Below are positions 12,001 through 24,299 of a DNA stretch of 64,000 bases, one piece after another. The notes beneath the pieces are model-generated. The model worked only from the letters and a program-made list of their open reading frames with translations, had not been told where the DNA came from and did not search any database. The translations under genes and the position numbers were made by a program. This stretch comes from Hydractinia symbiolongicarpus (lineage: Eukaryota > Cnidaria > Hydrozoa > Anthoathecata > Hydractiniidae), in assembly GCF_029227915.1 (NCBI RefSeq), contig NC_079881.1:9174001-9238000 (forward strand). Reading direction: 5' to 3'. Position 1 is the stretch's first letter, and every line of letters starts with the position of its first letter.

Positions 12001-15000
12001 TTCAGCTACCAATCCGTCCCGAAAAATGATTTAGCTCTACGTAACACTTATAAATATATCACCTTGGAATCCCTCATCGTTTTTGTTTTGTTTTTGACAG
12101 ATATATCACCTAACCCATGTATGCTTTCCATTTAAATCAGGGGTATATCACTGCATATTACCATGTGCAACATAAATTTGACTATAAAAGTCAGAAGAAT
12201 TAATAATGAACTAAACAAACTTAACCCAAAGTAATAAAATCATATATATTTTTTAATCTTTTGGCCTACCATCTATTAAAAACATGTCAAATTTGTGTTG
12301 TGACAGGATTAGTTATTACAAACGTTTTTTTTAACATTTTTTATCGCAGGAAATGGCCCATAAGAGAATCCTTCTGTCTGAGGTTTTAGGGTTATACAAG
12401 GCTTCCAAGGATATAAATATAAGTGTTTAATATGGCTGAACCATTTTTTTGGATAGATTGATAACCATGCAATCCTAATCAAAAAAAAAAAAAATTCTTA
12501 AACTTTTTGTTTTGCAAAAGTGATCAAATTTTGGGTCGGATAATAAAAATACCACCAAGAAAAATAACATTGCACACTTATCAAATATAGTCATGACGGG
12601 AGTCATATTTTAACAGTGAAGTTATTTTTAATAGTGTTTATTTAAATCTGGTTAAAAATTAAAAATGTTTTTCTATTAGAAGGTTAAAAAACAGCTTCAT
12701 TATTGAAAAGTCAAGTTTTAAGGCAACTCACAAATCAAAAAGTGCATGCTAAACATTAAACCCAACTGTAACGTTAAAGCAAACAATTAATCAGATTGAT
12801 GTTTTGTATAAATTGTTTCCATTCGAGTGTCATTTCCAAGTAAGATCAAATAATAATATTTTTTTCGTGTACTGAAATATTTGGCAAATAATAACCCTCA
12901 AACATGTGCTTACGGCCCTCAACATGTTATTCAAGCCAATACGTTTTTTTCAATACAATCCTTGAAAGTAACACAAAATTTCACAGAACTCTAAAATTAG
13001 CCGAAGAAGTTATTCAATGCACTGACTTCTTTTGCTTTTTAATTCTGCTGACTGTCTTATAAAGAATACACAGTAATTAGAAAGCAGGGTTAATAGCTCT
13101 TCATGACCAAGGTCAATAAGTTTTTTTTTACTATTTCCAGTGACAACTAGAACCTATGACCTCTATAATGTGCAGAAATAAATATGTCGTTGTCATGACA
13201 ACTAATTATAATAAATTACTAATTTTGCTGAAAACATAAAATTTGAGGAATAGATTTGCAATTATAATTTTGTGGCTAGGATGAATCAAAGAGACTTAAT
13301 AAATAGCTTCTACTTGTTATGTGTAGAAGTCAGCAAAGGGGCAGTTCATTATACCCACCATCATTAAAACCCATTACCACGAAAATTAAAGACACATTAA
13401 AATAAACTTTTAATTAATCTTTTTCTAGTTACTCATAATTATTCTAGTTAATTCTAATTATGCTGAACTGTTTGACGTGTAATATATGTCACCGGGTATT
13501 TCCAACACATAATATAGAGCATAGATTACCCAATTCCAGCTACTTATAGTTAGTTAGTAATGAGGCTGACAATGGTGTTGCATTTGGTCTTTTGCATAAA
13601 CAAAATAATTCCTTAACAACAACACATGCGGAAGAATTATGACTAAACATCTTCCAGTTATTGAATTTTAGGTGTGATCAACATAAGAGGATGCAAGAAA
13701 TTGATAGCAAATTAAGAAACCATTTTGTACTTAACAACTTTCTGTAGAAAACACGTCTGTTTGAAAGTGAGGTTTGCAGGGAAATTTCTTTGGGGTAGTG
13801 TTTGATCAGAACATCAAATCATTTGTAAGTGTTGATGATGTACAATCTGTGAAAGTAAAAATTCCTGTATTTTTCTTCAGAATCATCAAATCATGGACCT
13901 TCTTAATATGTCCTTTTAAACATAATTTCTTTTAATCATTGAATCTACAATCAGTAATAAAATTTTTGTGCATTTTTTCGAAGTTAGCATAGAGCATCAT
14001 TACGCCAATGTAAACGTTGACTTGTTCAAATTGTGTAAATCTAATGTAGAAGGCGATGGAATTTAAAATTTGCAGTCATGTGCCAACTTATTTTCTCACT
14101 GATTTTGCTTGATGAGATTCATGACTGCATTTTGAAGTTATATATGGTTGCAGCTTCAATACAAACAGATTTGCTATATTTTAGGTGCATTTTTAAGAAT
14201 TTCTTTGTTCATTTGTAGTGTGGAACCGTACTTGGTGCACCTGATGAGACTGTTAACCTTGGTGAAACAGCGATAACAAAGAAATTATTTAAAGATTATT
14301 TAGCTGGACTAGGGACTGAAGCTTTTAGGTAAACTCTTGCTTGCAATAAGTTATTTAATTAGTTTGAAATTAGCTTATTATGACAGCTTTTGATTGGATC
14401 AAGGATCCCCATCTTTGGGAAGTGGAAAAATGCCTGAAATTCATAATGACAGTCTTTAAAACAAGAAAAATATTTGCAATAGTTAAAACACTTTGGTGTA
14501 GGTATAATACTTATGATTTTTCTTTATTTGTGTACTTTGGTGTTATAATGTGTTCCAATAAAAGAACAAATTTTTTCATGAATCCAACAGTAGAAAGTTA
14601 TTATCTCATGTCTTATTATTATCTCTTATTATTATTTATAATCATTCTTTATCATCTCTATTATACTTGTATATGTCTGTCTCTCATGCAAAATGGTACC
14701 GCAAGTAGCGAGACGCACACAATGCGATATAAAAAGTACGGGCAAACCCGTGGATTTTTTTCACGGGCTACCGACTAGTTCATTATACTTATTCTTTGTT
14801 ATTACTCCTTATTGCTTCTTTTTATTAACCTTTTCGCACACATTGGATATTGTATTTGTAGTTTTTAAATTCTTGCTTTTACAGACCTGAAAAATACCAT
14901 CTGTTTCACCACAACTGCAACACGTTTTCAAATGAAGTAGCACAGTTTTTAACGGGAAAGAAAATCCCATCTTACATAACAGACTTACCGCAAGAAGTCA

Positions 15001-18000
15001 TGTCAACTCCGTTTGGTGCCATGATTGCTCAATTTTTCGAGAGCGTTCAAGTCCAACCAGAGGTGTATCATCCTGGACAAGGTGTGAGCTCTTAGTAAGT
15101 ACACTGTTGTAAGGTTGAAAATTCAACTTGTGTTTACTTTAAAAGACGAAATTTTTTGAGGTAGTAAAAATTCGTGATTTTGAAAAATTTCGGCGAAAAT
15201 TGTGCAATGCTTCATTTTGCACGTTAGAGCTCACAGAATTTTGTTTTTGCAATGTTTCTTTCCATTCGCCATTCGTGAATTTTTTTATTTTTAAGCGCTT
15301 CTTTTAATTCTGGTTTCGGTTTTACCTATTAATCTAATTACTGCCTTTTTAAAACAACTGAATGTTATTTGCGTGTTTATATTTATTTGGAAGAAACCAA
15401 GGAAAGAGAGCAAAAAATAACCACGTTTTGTGCGGATTTTTCTTTACAAATGTTTGAGCAGTGACCATTTGCGACATTTAAAAATGTGACAAAATTACCC
15501 TTTTTTTTCATTCGCCCAAATGTAGTTTTTTAAGGTGCATACCTTAAGCACCAGTTGATAAACATCTTTTTAACAAAAAGTTTAAACTTTTCATTTTTTT
15601 GAACTTTACTGGCGTTTTAGACAGGGAGTGGCCACGATAAAGAGAAAGCATGTAAAATAATCACTAAAAAAATGTAGCATTTTGAAGAATTTAACTACAC
15701 CTTGGAAAACACAGACAGTGATATTCTCTTGTTGAATGTCAACGTGAGTTAAAAATGATGGATGTAAAGAACCTTGTATTATATTGACGAGACATTTTAA
15801 TCTCTGAGTTTTCTGTCTCAGGAAAATAGTGTGCCGAAATTCAAAATTAGCCGTCCTTGTTTCATTATTTTTGTCCATGGTTTTAGTTGCAAAGCCTACC
15901 ATCTTGTTTTCTCTGTATAGCGTTTGTTGTGCATTAACTTTCTTTACGTAAATTATGAAGGTATAGATACACGAAAACAACAGTTAAATGTGAATGGTGT
16001 AAGATTTAATTAACGGTTACAATGTCATCAAAATGTATTTGAAAAATAATAGTGTCATCACTTTTTTCAGTTCTGGAAAGGAGAATCATTCAGACTCGAT
16101 TGACAGTACTACGCAGCAGCCTGATGTTAGCTTGATACCTACTGTATGTAAAGTTGAAGATGACGAGGTAAAATGGCTTGCTTGAATTTTTTTCTTGGAT
16201 TCCATAGTGATGGCCAAAAATTTTAAATGTAGATGATTGGGCAAAAGTAGAAATAACGAGGTCTGTAGTGGGTAAATGTTGCTTACGACAACTTATTTCG
16301 CAAAGTAAAAATGTTGGATGGTCGTACTACTAAAAGTAAAACACAAAGTTTTACTTTTAGTAAAGGTAGAAATAATTTGTTCTGGTAGTGGGTGAAATGT
16401 TGCTTGCAGTTAAGTTTGAAACTTAAACTTAAACGTTTGAAACTACGACAAATTCTTTCTCAAAGTAAAAATGATTTTCTGTCAGGATATGGTTGCCACA
16501 AGCTATATTTAATACTTATATTCTGTGTGTGTGTGTTTGTTCGCTAAAACATCGTACTATGGGCACAACAAATAGCAAATAGGACATATTTTTATCCACT
16601 TCGTTGGGACAAGCCAATTTCCGTGGAAGTATAAAGGACGGGAAACCCCCGTGGAATTACTGACTAGTCCCCGTTATTAATTAGACCTCTCGCCCCCTCT
16701 CCCCCTGATAATTCGTAGCAATTTTTTTATCCACAGCAATTTGTAATACATAATTTTCGTTATTTTTACATCACCTAAAACTGAATTTGCAAAATTTTCC
16801 ACAAAACGAGTTTGCTTTATACGGACTGATTAATAACAGTATTTTGTTCAAAATGGTTGCGAACTTGCCACTTTGTGTTAACGAATACACTAAATAGCGA
16901 TGCCTGGGTATGATATGTTAGATGGGAGAATACCTTATCACGGAAAATTTACAACTGACGAACGTTCGTTAATATAGCTCAAAATAATTCATAGTGATAG
17001 CCCTTCTCTTTGAAGAAAACAACAACATCAACAACAAACATGCGATATCTTAAAAGCAGCGAAGCTAGAATATATGTTTCAAACGTTGTTTCCGTCTTTC
17101 AGCAAAAACGATCCGAATGTATTGCAACATTAAGTGTTTTTATTCTTCTGTTTTCAGCTCACGAAATGCATCAACCAACTGAAACAAAATTTCGAAAAAT
17201 ACGCAAAAAATCTCGACAAGCTGAGATGTGTTTTAGAAGAAGTGGAATTTGACTTTGGAAATGAAGACGACTTGCGAAAAGACATAACAGAAAGTTTGGG
17301 TGGGTTTTGTTCTTACTATTTTTTAAAACAGAAAGAGGTCCTTTTTTAAGAGTGGCTAGATTTCCTAGAATCTCCTTCCGCGAATTGCTCGAAGTTTTAT
17401 AAAATACTTTTAAAGCTTGCCTTCGTAAAAAAAAAAAAATGGTTTCATATGAGAAAGCTAAAAAAAATTATAAATCTTTTTTTTTTTTTTTTTTTTTTGA
17501 AAGAATTTTGATCGGTGGTTAAGATTTTTGAATCTGCAAATTGTTTCTCAGCATCTAAATTTTTTATCATAAATCCGCATGATTAGCCTAAATTTTAACA
17601 CCTGAATCTCAGAAACCGGTCAATACTTTTTCAAAAAGTATAAAGATTCGTAAGGGCTTTTCAAAATCTTGTAAGCTTGTGAGGTAAGTTTTAAAATCCT
17701 TATATTTTTGAGTTTCGTTTCTTTAAGAGTCAAGTTTTTTTTTTCTTTCAGGTTGCATGTGCAAAGAACTTGAAAGTGTCAACGGAAATGTGGAAGCATT
17801 CAAATCATTGCTTACTGTGTTAAAAGCCACTGCGCTTCATCTGCCGAAAGTGTTCAAATACGCAGAAGGTTGGGATGAGATAATATATATGCTAAGCACG
17901 ATATTAAGGCTCTGTGCATCCATTTCCTCCCCATGAGAGGATTCTGAAAACCCTGTTTTGAAATTGTCATATGATTTTAGAAAGGACTTTTAACCGCAGA

Positions 18001-21000
18001 AATATGTACATATAGTCCATTAGGCGAGCAAAGGAATAAAGTTGTAGTTATTTATTAAGTGGAATTATTTTTATCTTATTTGTACAGGCGATGAGATTAT
18101 ACTTACAGTGATCAATAAGTTACAGCGGGGACATGTCAACGAAATCAAGTTACTTCGTGTAGAATTCGTAAGTTAGCCGTTAAATTTTAAAATTGATTTT
18201 TAAAAGGTTTCAAAAGTTATGACTTGCCTGGCTACTTCGTACACGCGAAAGAAAAGTTGTTAATTCGCATGGCTACTTCGCACACGCAAAAAAAAAATTG
18301 TGAACTCGCATGGCTACTTCGTACACGTACAAGAAAGGCTCTTCTTCTTTGCACGCGCAAATACACACAAAATGCTTAATGTTGGGTATCTACTGTGTGA
18401 ATTATATCTTTATATTGAAACTAGCATTTGTCTTTAATAAATTTGTTTTTAGCTTACGAACCTGCTAAGTGTTTACGAACTCCGTAATCATTTGCTAGCT
18501 ATCGAAACGATGTTGCGAACTCTGGTTACGATAACAATTTCAAGTATACTCGATGGCCCAGGTCCTCTGATTCGTGAAGCTGGCTGTTGTCTTGCTTACT
18601 CATTATCAGTAGTGAATGTGAGTAGCTCGTCCATTCTTTCGTGTCTTTGGTTTGTGTTGCACGCATCCAGTGAGTCGAACCCTCGAGGCACTTTGCCTTT
18701 ATTTTATTTGAGTGTTGTGGTGTGCATCCATAGAGATATTCTCTATCCTCCTGGTTGACTACCCAGGTGATATCTAAACAAGTTTTTATGCAAATCCAGC
18801 ATACCACCCAGCATAGAGACAGTGCAACCTCCCACTCTCGATAACTGCCTAGTCGGGATAACTCCCCACCCTAAATAACCGTCCACCCGGGATAACTGGT
18901 CACTGGACTACAGTGGTATCCCGATTTTTAGAACTCACGAGGGACTAAGAAAAACAGATCCAAAAATTTGTAGTTCGGGAATTTAAGGGTTGACTGAAAA
19001 TCTTTGAAAATATTAATTGTGTGGTAAAATATTAAAAATATTAAATGTGTGTTAGCATGATTATCTGTTTTAAAAGATAGCTTGTAATCCCACTGTTCTT
19101 TCCAAAGTAAAATAACAAGTTAGCTAAGACTAGCAGTGGATCTTCGGATTTAATATACTTATTTTAGAACTAAAAAAACATAACATTTATACCAGTATCT
19201 AGTATCCTTTTATCATTATCGTAATCACAGCCATGCTCTCGCAAAAAAGGGAAAAATTTTTTTTTTTAATTTCTTAGTTTATCATTCGAAAAACCGGGAA
19301 ATTCGAAAAATGAAAGTTCGAAAAATCCGGCATATGAAACATTGAGACCTTTAATCGCCTTTTAATATAACTAAAACCATTCTGACGTAGAATATCTTAC
19401 CCTAAATATTTTCTTTGTGAATAATCCTTGCCTACGACCTCTGTCCCCCCGCCCCCCCTGTCCGGATATACCCCTCACAAATTTCTTGTTAAATACCCTC
19501 AGTTAATTATCATTTCGACTCACTTATTGGTTATTAGCCCTGTCCTATACAAGATAAGGCTACGCTTATTCAGTGGAAATTATATTAGTGAGAGTTATCC
19601 AGTGAAGATTGTATTAACAGACCAGTTCCTTCGTTAAATTATACTAACGTTTTTTGAAACACGTACCAAAGTAGCAAGGTACTCAAAACTTTAACAGCGC
19701 ATCACTTAAAATGAGCAACAAGCAGTACCACTGTAGCTCGTACAACAATGTTTATGTTTTTAGATCAATGATGATCACACGTTCGAATTATCATCAGCTC
19801 TCCTCCACATCATTAGTGATTTAGAAAAAAATACGAAAGCTAGTAAGCTGTTCATTTATCGTCTGTTTGTTATATTTGTTGTTGAGAATTTATTCATTTT
19901 TTTACTCACATCCTAGGGGAATATGGTATGGCTGCTTTAAAGAATTTTGCAAGTAAAAGTGACCAGGTAAAGATTGGACTTATAGACTGCCTTTTGTGTA
20001 CTCCCCCGCGAAACTTACAAAACTGCGACGGTCCCCTTAATACAAACACTTCTTCTCATACTCAGAAACACTTCTCTTCATTTTTCCGAAATCTTTTCTT
20101 ATATTCCCGGACTCAATTCGGGCCCGTAATATTGATCGAGCTGGATTTTGTTACGTGTTTTGAGTAAATGACATTTCGGTTCCCGGTTAAAAAAAAAGGT
20201 TATTGTTCATAGTAATTATAACTCGCCAAAATATTTATGTATTAGTTTACATGCTTTTTTAGCATTAGGTAAATTAACCAGTCTGTTCATTATTATTATT
20301 TTCCCCTTGTTCCAAACAATAGCCCTATTAATTTTAAGTTAAAATTCCAGCCTAATATTCTTAGAAGTATGTTCTTATAAAGGAAAAAGCATGTAGTTTG
20401 TTTGGTGGAAACTATTAGGATTTCGAGGACTCTGGTAGCCATTTTGTCATTTATTATGTTGACTACTCAGGTACTGACCTGGTAAAATAATCGTGGAAAA
20501 AATACAGGCCATAGGTGGAAAATAGCGGATCAGATTTTTCAATTTATATGTGAAGAAAAAGTTTGGAGCCTCATGAAGAGAAGTGTTCAGTGCAAAAGAG
20601 AAGTGTCAAAATGCAGAAGAGAAATGTATGAATCATAGAAGAGAAGTGTTTTTAAATTAGAAAAGAAGTGACTCATTAGGGACCATCGTACAAAACTTGA
20701 TCGGAAAAGTTTATCCATATCTGAAATAGAGAATATTCTATAGATTTTGGAAAAGATTGTTGGAAAATTGTGTTTCTTATAAAAAAATTTTTTTTTCTTA
20801 TTCTGTATTCTAGGTAAAGAATTGACGTACACCAAATTAAATACATCTTTTTTCTTTTATAAGAATATGCTTTATAAGAATATTGGTCTAAAACAAAACA
20901 CCCATTGTTTATAACATAAAGAAATAAGAATAATGACCAACCTGGTTAACCCTCTAGACCGATGTACTTTTTTGTCGCATTTAGCTCTTTTAAATTTGAA

Positions 21001-21453
21001 CGCGAGACGAATCGGAAAGGAAAAAGCAGCTCATGAACACGCGATTAATTACTTGAAGTAACGAAAGTGTTTGCAGAAGAAAGTTTCGCGTTGTTTTCAC
21101 AAAATGCACGAAATTTATTGACGCAAAAAGTTAGGTCAAAGGTTTTTCACCGAAAAATGTCATATTTAGAAATGATTTCACTGCCATTACACAAACTCCA
21201 TGAAAACTAGTCGGAATAAGATGAAAACATTGGTACCATCGCAAACTGTTAACCGCGAAAACTGTCACCCCCCCCCCCCCCCGAATTTTTTTGCCGCAAA
21301 ATGCAAAAATTTAAGGCTAAACCGCAGAACTTTGTAGCCCGAAGGAGCTAAACTAAAGTATATTTGAAAAAACAAATTTCCGTTTTATTTTAGGTAGCAG
21401 AACTGGCGCGAATGATTGTTCCTGAGTTGTGTGATGGCGAGTTAAAACTGTGA
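9090..21453 (+). CDS. DESI1-like: DESI1-like PPPDE desumoylating isopeptidase with C-terminal PUL-like domain (13 exons, 424 aa)
   Basis: Exons: 9090-9162, 9417-9438, 10050-10119, 14219-14328, 14885-15094, 16071-16167, 17158-17299, 17752-17868, 18088-18167, 18453-18617, 19764-19842, 19917-19966, 21394-21453 (TGA). All have GT-AG borders and matching phase, and total 1,275 nt. Residues 3-150 match the PPPDE (peptidase C97) fold of DESI1: [12 protein letters not shown], the catalytic His in GVWHTS (His33), Cys103 in [15 protein letters not shown], then [14 protein letters not shown]1 is a cytosolic/nuclear cysteine isopeptidase acting on SUMO conjugates. Vertebrate DESI1 stops soon after this point, near 168 residues. 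Here an acidic, Ser-rich linker (about 163-195) and helical repeats (about 245-420) follow. The ends of these repeats ([12 protein letters not shown], then [14 protein letters not shown]) resemble a PUL domain, the p97/Cdc48-binding fold of PLAA/Ufd3. Fungal and plant PPPDE proteins are known with PUL tails. The peptidase assignment is firm; the PUL assignment is by recalled pattern. Confidence 0.92.
14725..14780. repeat. Tail copy of the dispersed ...CGACTAGT repeat family
   Basis: In an intron of the DESI1-PUL gene the sequence CCCGTGGATTTTTTTCACGGG then CTACCGACTAGT is a hairpin plus tail like the one ending the 6.5-6.9 kb repeat. Another diverged copy (CCCCCGTGGAATTACTGACTAGT) lies near 16648-16672. 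Confidence 0.5.
18222..18340 (+). repeat. 41-bp tandem repeat, 3 units, in an intron
   Basis: The phrase TGGCTACTTCGTACACG recurs at 18229, 18270 and 18311 with AATTCGCA or ACTCGCA before the later copies. The period is 41 bp. The array lies in the intron between exons 9 and 10 of the DESI1-PUL gene. Confidence 0.7.
18911..19733. mobile_element. Candidate TA-flanked Tc1/mariner-Tigger-like non-autonomous element
   Basis: The left end reads TA then CAGTGGTATCCCGATTTTTAG; the right end on the opposite strand reads TA then CAGTGGTACTGC. CAGTGG termini with a TA duplication are typical of pogo/Tigger elements. The interior holds repeated TTCGAAAAA and CCGGGAA motifs but no transposase. The shared terminus is only about 9 bp, so the ends could be coincidental. 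It lies in intron 10 of the DESI1-PUL gene. Confidence 0.4.
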
Positions 21454-22335
21454 TAGCGAGTTAAAAAGAGGTGATTTTCATGATTTAACAAATTCTGCTT
21501 CATACATTTCGCAAATGAAAAGTGAAAACGCCCCAATGATGCTTTGTTGTTTACTAAAATATAATGTTTTAGGTTTTTGGAATTATATTCAATTTGGTTT
21601 GGAATAACTGCACAATAGCTTCACGATGCGAAAAAGAACGAATTTCGGGAATATATTTAACATTAGGATATTTTTACTTCAACCGAAAAAGTTTGAATCA
21701 ACTGTAAACTCTATGAAGCAAGAAAGATACGACGTTTTAACAAACGAGTTTTTTAGGATTATATTTATATCATACGGCTTTATGTGATATACGGGACATA
21801 ACATCTATTTTTTTAATCCTAGACCATTTGAATATGGTTATTCTTAAAGCAGATGTATTACTCAAAAGGTTGTGTGTACTCAAAAAAGTTTTGAGCCATT
21901 TCAGTGACATTAATGCTATAAAAAGCAAGAGTTTTAGCATATTTATAAAAAAATATGGAATTATTTCAGATCTGATTTCCTACTTTTTATGGGCCATAAG
22001 ATTTGAATGCTTCTCTATGGATGTTATTTTTTCATTTCAACCTGTGAATACTTAAGTTTGCTGTAACTTTTACGAACAAAATAAGTTTATAAAACTAATA
22101 GTTATTTATCTTATAAAATTTTAGTGTAATGTAACAAGAATACAATATTTTTATACTTTATCTTATGTCGTCGACGAATGTGTTAAAAACAAAGACTGTT
22201 GATAAGGGTACTTCGGATATTGTTGCACATGCGTTATATAATCTTAGGACTGGTATTCAAGAGTTTTGCATTCCAAACGTGAAAAAAGTCGCATTCCTTG
22301 TTTAGACTATTTTTTAAAATATTAAGGTTTTATAA
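21454..22335. other. Intergenic region between two convergent genes
   Basis: This contains the 3' UTRs of the plus-strand DESI1-PUL gene and the minus-strand GT10-like gene. I saw no AATAAA signal close to either stop codon and no additional gene. Confidence 0.4.
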
Positions 22336-23454
22336 TCAGCAGCGGATGGGAAGTATGTGCGATTTCTCTTTATGAGAAATTCTTTCCCTCATCAGTGTCG
22401 TGCTGACGTTACACCATACATCCACGTTATTATTTTCACGACTCACAACTTCGCTACCATTATGCTGCGTTTTATTTTGTTGCATAAATTCACCAAGTTG
22501 TTGTGCTGTTTGAAAATGATTGCCATTGGTTACATGTTTTCTCCATATGCGTGGTATATTACCGAATGATTTTTGATTACCAAAATAAATAATATGTCCA
22601 CCAGTTTTCAAGACTGCTAGCATATTTTCATCTAGTATGTCTGAACATGATTCTGTTACTACTAGGTAATATTTAAAATTACTTGTCTTGTTTATAAGTT
22701 GGTCTAATCTGGTTTTGTTAATTTGACCAAACCTATTCCGCAGAATACTAATTTTGGGGCATATATTTATCATAGTAATGTTATAAAATGATTGAGTAGA
22801 TTGGATAAATTTAACCATTGTTTTGTTACAGGAAGTAAAGTAGGCTAAAGCATGGTCAGATTTACCATGAAAAACCTCTTCGTAAATTGAATTGTTTAAG
22901 ACCACATTCGGAACAGGATGTTCTGAGAGTGGTTTGTAAAAATCAAACTGTATACTTGAACCAATGGAATATTGGAATTGGTTCATGAAAGCTTTGTCTC
23001 TTAATCTAGTATACTCATTTGGTGAACCAGTAATATGCAAAATCCATGTAATATTCCGATAACTTCCGGGTAATAGGCCGTCTTCTTCAATATGTATAAG
23101 TAGTGCATCGGCATTCAAGGCTTCGGAAATATCACGCGATAAACGATAGTTCTGTTTACACGATCGATCGATTTTATCGTTTAGTGAAATATCGTTCTTG
23201 TATCGTTTCGACCAAAGTACAATTAGAATCTCTTTGTTCTTTGATGATTTTTCTTCTTTAAATAAGTCCCGATCCAAGTGTATCGTAATATCTGCCGAAC
23301 CAAAATAAATCCGTAAATCGGTACCGTTTCCCAATTCCATTATTGAATAGCGATACATGATCATCGCGATTACTACAAGCGAAAAGAATAATAAAACCAC
23401 AGTATTCTTTGTGTTTATAACGGGGCTATTACGTACTGTATCAGCAGACTGCAT
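22336..23454 (-). CDS. Divergent GT10 (alpha-1,3-fucosyltransferase)-like type II membrane protein
   Basis: This 372-residue single-exon frame has a short cytosolic N-terminus, a membrane anchor at about residues 17-36 and a lumenal region with about ten N-glycosylation sequons (for example NIT at 134 and NKT at 210 and 246). The layout matches Golgi GT10 enzymes: EILIVLWS (about 75-82), NADALLIHI, then NITWILHITGSPNEYTRL where the family has a W-x-ESP block, HALAYFTSCN for the family's conserved SNC strand, and VTESCSDILDENMLAVLKTG (266-285) for the donor-binding F-E-N-x-DY-x-TEK segment. That last motif is degenerate: the EN is ES, the Y-x-T is lost and no Lys follows the Glu. I infer a fucosyltransferase-like protein that may lack normal activity. 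Function is not established; another glycosyltransferase-like family is possible. Confidence 0.6.
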   Translation of the reverse strand: MQSADTVRNSPVINTKNTVVLLFFSLVVIAMIMYRYSIMELGNGTDLRIYFGSADITIHLDRDLFKEEKSSKNKEILIVLWSKRYKNDISLNDKIDRSCKQNYRLSRDISEALNADALLIHIEEDGLLPGSYRNITWILHITGSPNEYTRLRDKAFMNQFQYSIGSSIQFDFYKPLSEHPVPNVVLNNSIYEEVFHGKSDHALAYFTSCNKTMVKFIQSTQSFYNITMINICPKISILRNRFGQINKTRLDQLINKTSNFKYYLVVTESCSDILDENMLAVLKTGGHIIYFGNQKSFGNIPRIWRKHVTNGNHFQTAQQLGEFMQQNKTQHNGSEVVSRENNNVDVWCNVSTTLMRERISHKEKSHILPIRC

Positions 23455-23942
23455 CTTGTATAGTCTTTGATAATTTCCAGATTGATAATTTTATTTTATT
23501 CAAAAAGTTAACCCTTTCACGACGCTCTATTATGCTCAACTATGTGTTCTCCACCGTAGAAAAAACTCAAAACAGAATCTGCTTCCGCTTATTTTAATTT
23601 CTGTATCTTTTTAAGAGATTAAAACCTATTTCACTGAAACAGGTGCTTTTTATTGTCAATAACGCACAAAATAGCTCACTGATTGTGGTTCTTCGTAATC
23701 TTAAAAATCATCACCAAGAGAGAGAGTTTCTATTCTGAAAGTGATTACAGTTGAAAGATTGAAAGACCAGAAAGGTGTGAATTACATAAATATTTTCTTT
23801 CAGAAAAGTAATTCCTTTTAATCGCGGCCTCTCTACTCAGCAACAATATATTTAACACCATCTTTTCACGGTTTGCACAGACACGCCGACCTTTTCACAC
23901 TTCGGTACCAGGTCGCGAATTTAGTAGCAGTTTTTTAGTAAA

Positions 23943-24293
23943 TAGAATAGATGAATTCCGTTGTTTACATTTCCAGCGGCAAGCTCTTTCGACTTAGGCA
24001 TTTGCGTGGCAGGAAAAGATATGGGGGCGCTACGTGCTAAGTAATTATCTGTCCATTTCTTCGGATGAAAGCATTTTTATGACTTTTAATGGACTCAAAT
24101 AGATAAGGCATCAACCTACACTCGATAATAGTTTATAACCCCAACAATGTCCCCGTTAGAAGAAATTCACAGTAAAAGACCTTTCTTCACCAAATCCCAG
24201 CATCTTTTTTCCTGCCACGCAAATGCCCGAGCCACGGGGCTTACCGTTAAAAAAGTAAACAAATGACGTCACGCTGGAATTCATCTATAGAAT
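23943..24293. mobile_element. Foldback MITE with long terminal inverted repeats
   Basis: The left arm (23943-24020) includes ATAGATGAATTCC, GTTTACATTT, GGCAAGC and CATTTGCGTGGCAGGAAAA. The right arm (about 24200-24293) read on the minus strand has the same blocks in the same order: ATAGATGAATTCC, GTTTACTTTT, GGTAAGC, CATTTGCGTGGCAGGAAAA. Arms are about 80-95 nt with small gaps, around a centre of about 180 nt and no coding sequence. It sits about 0.5 kb upstream of the start of the GT10-like gene. Confidence 0.8.
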
Positions 24294-24299
24294 AGAAGC

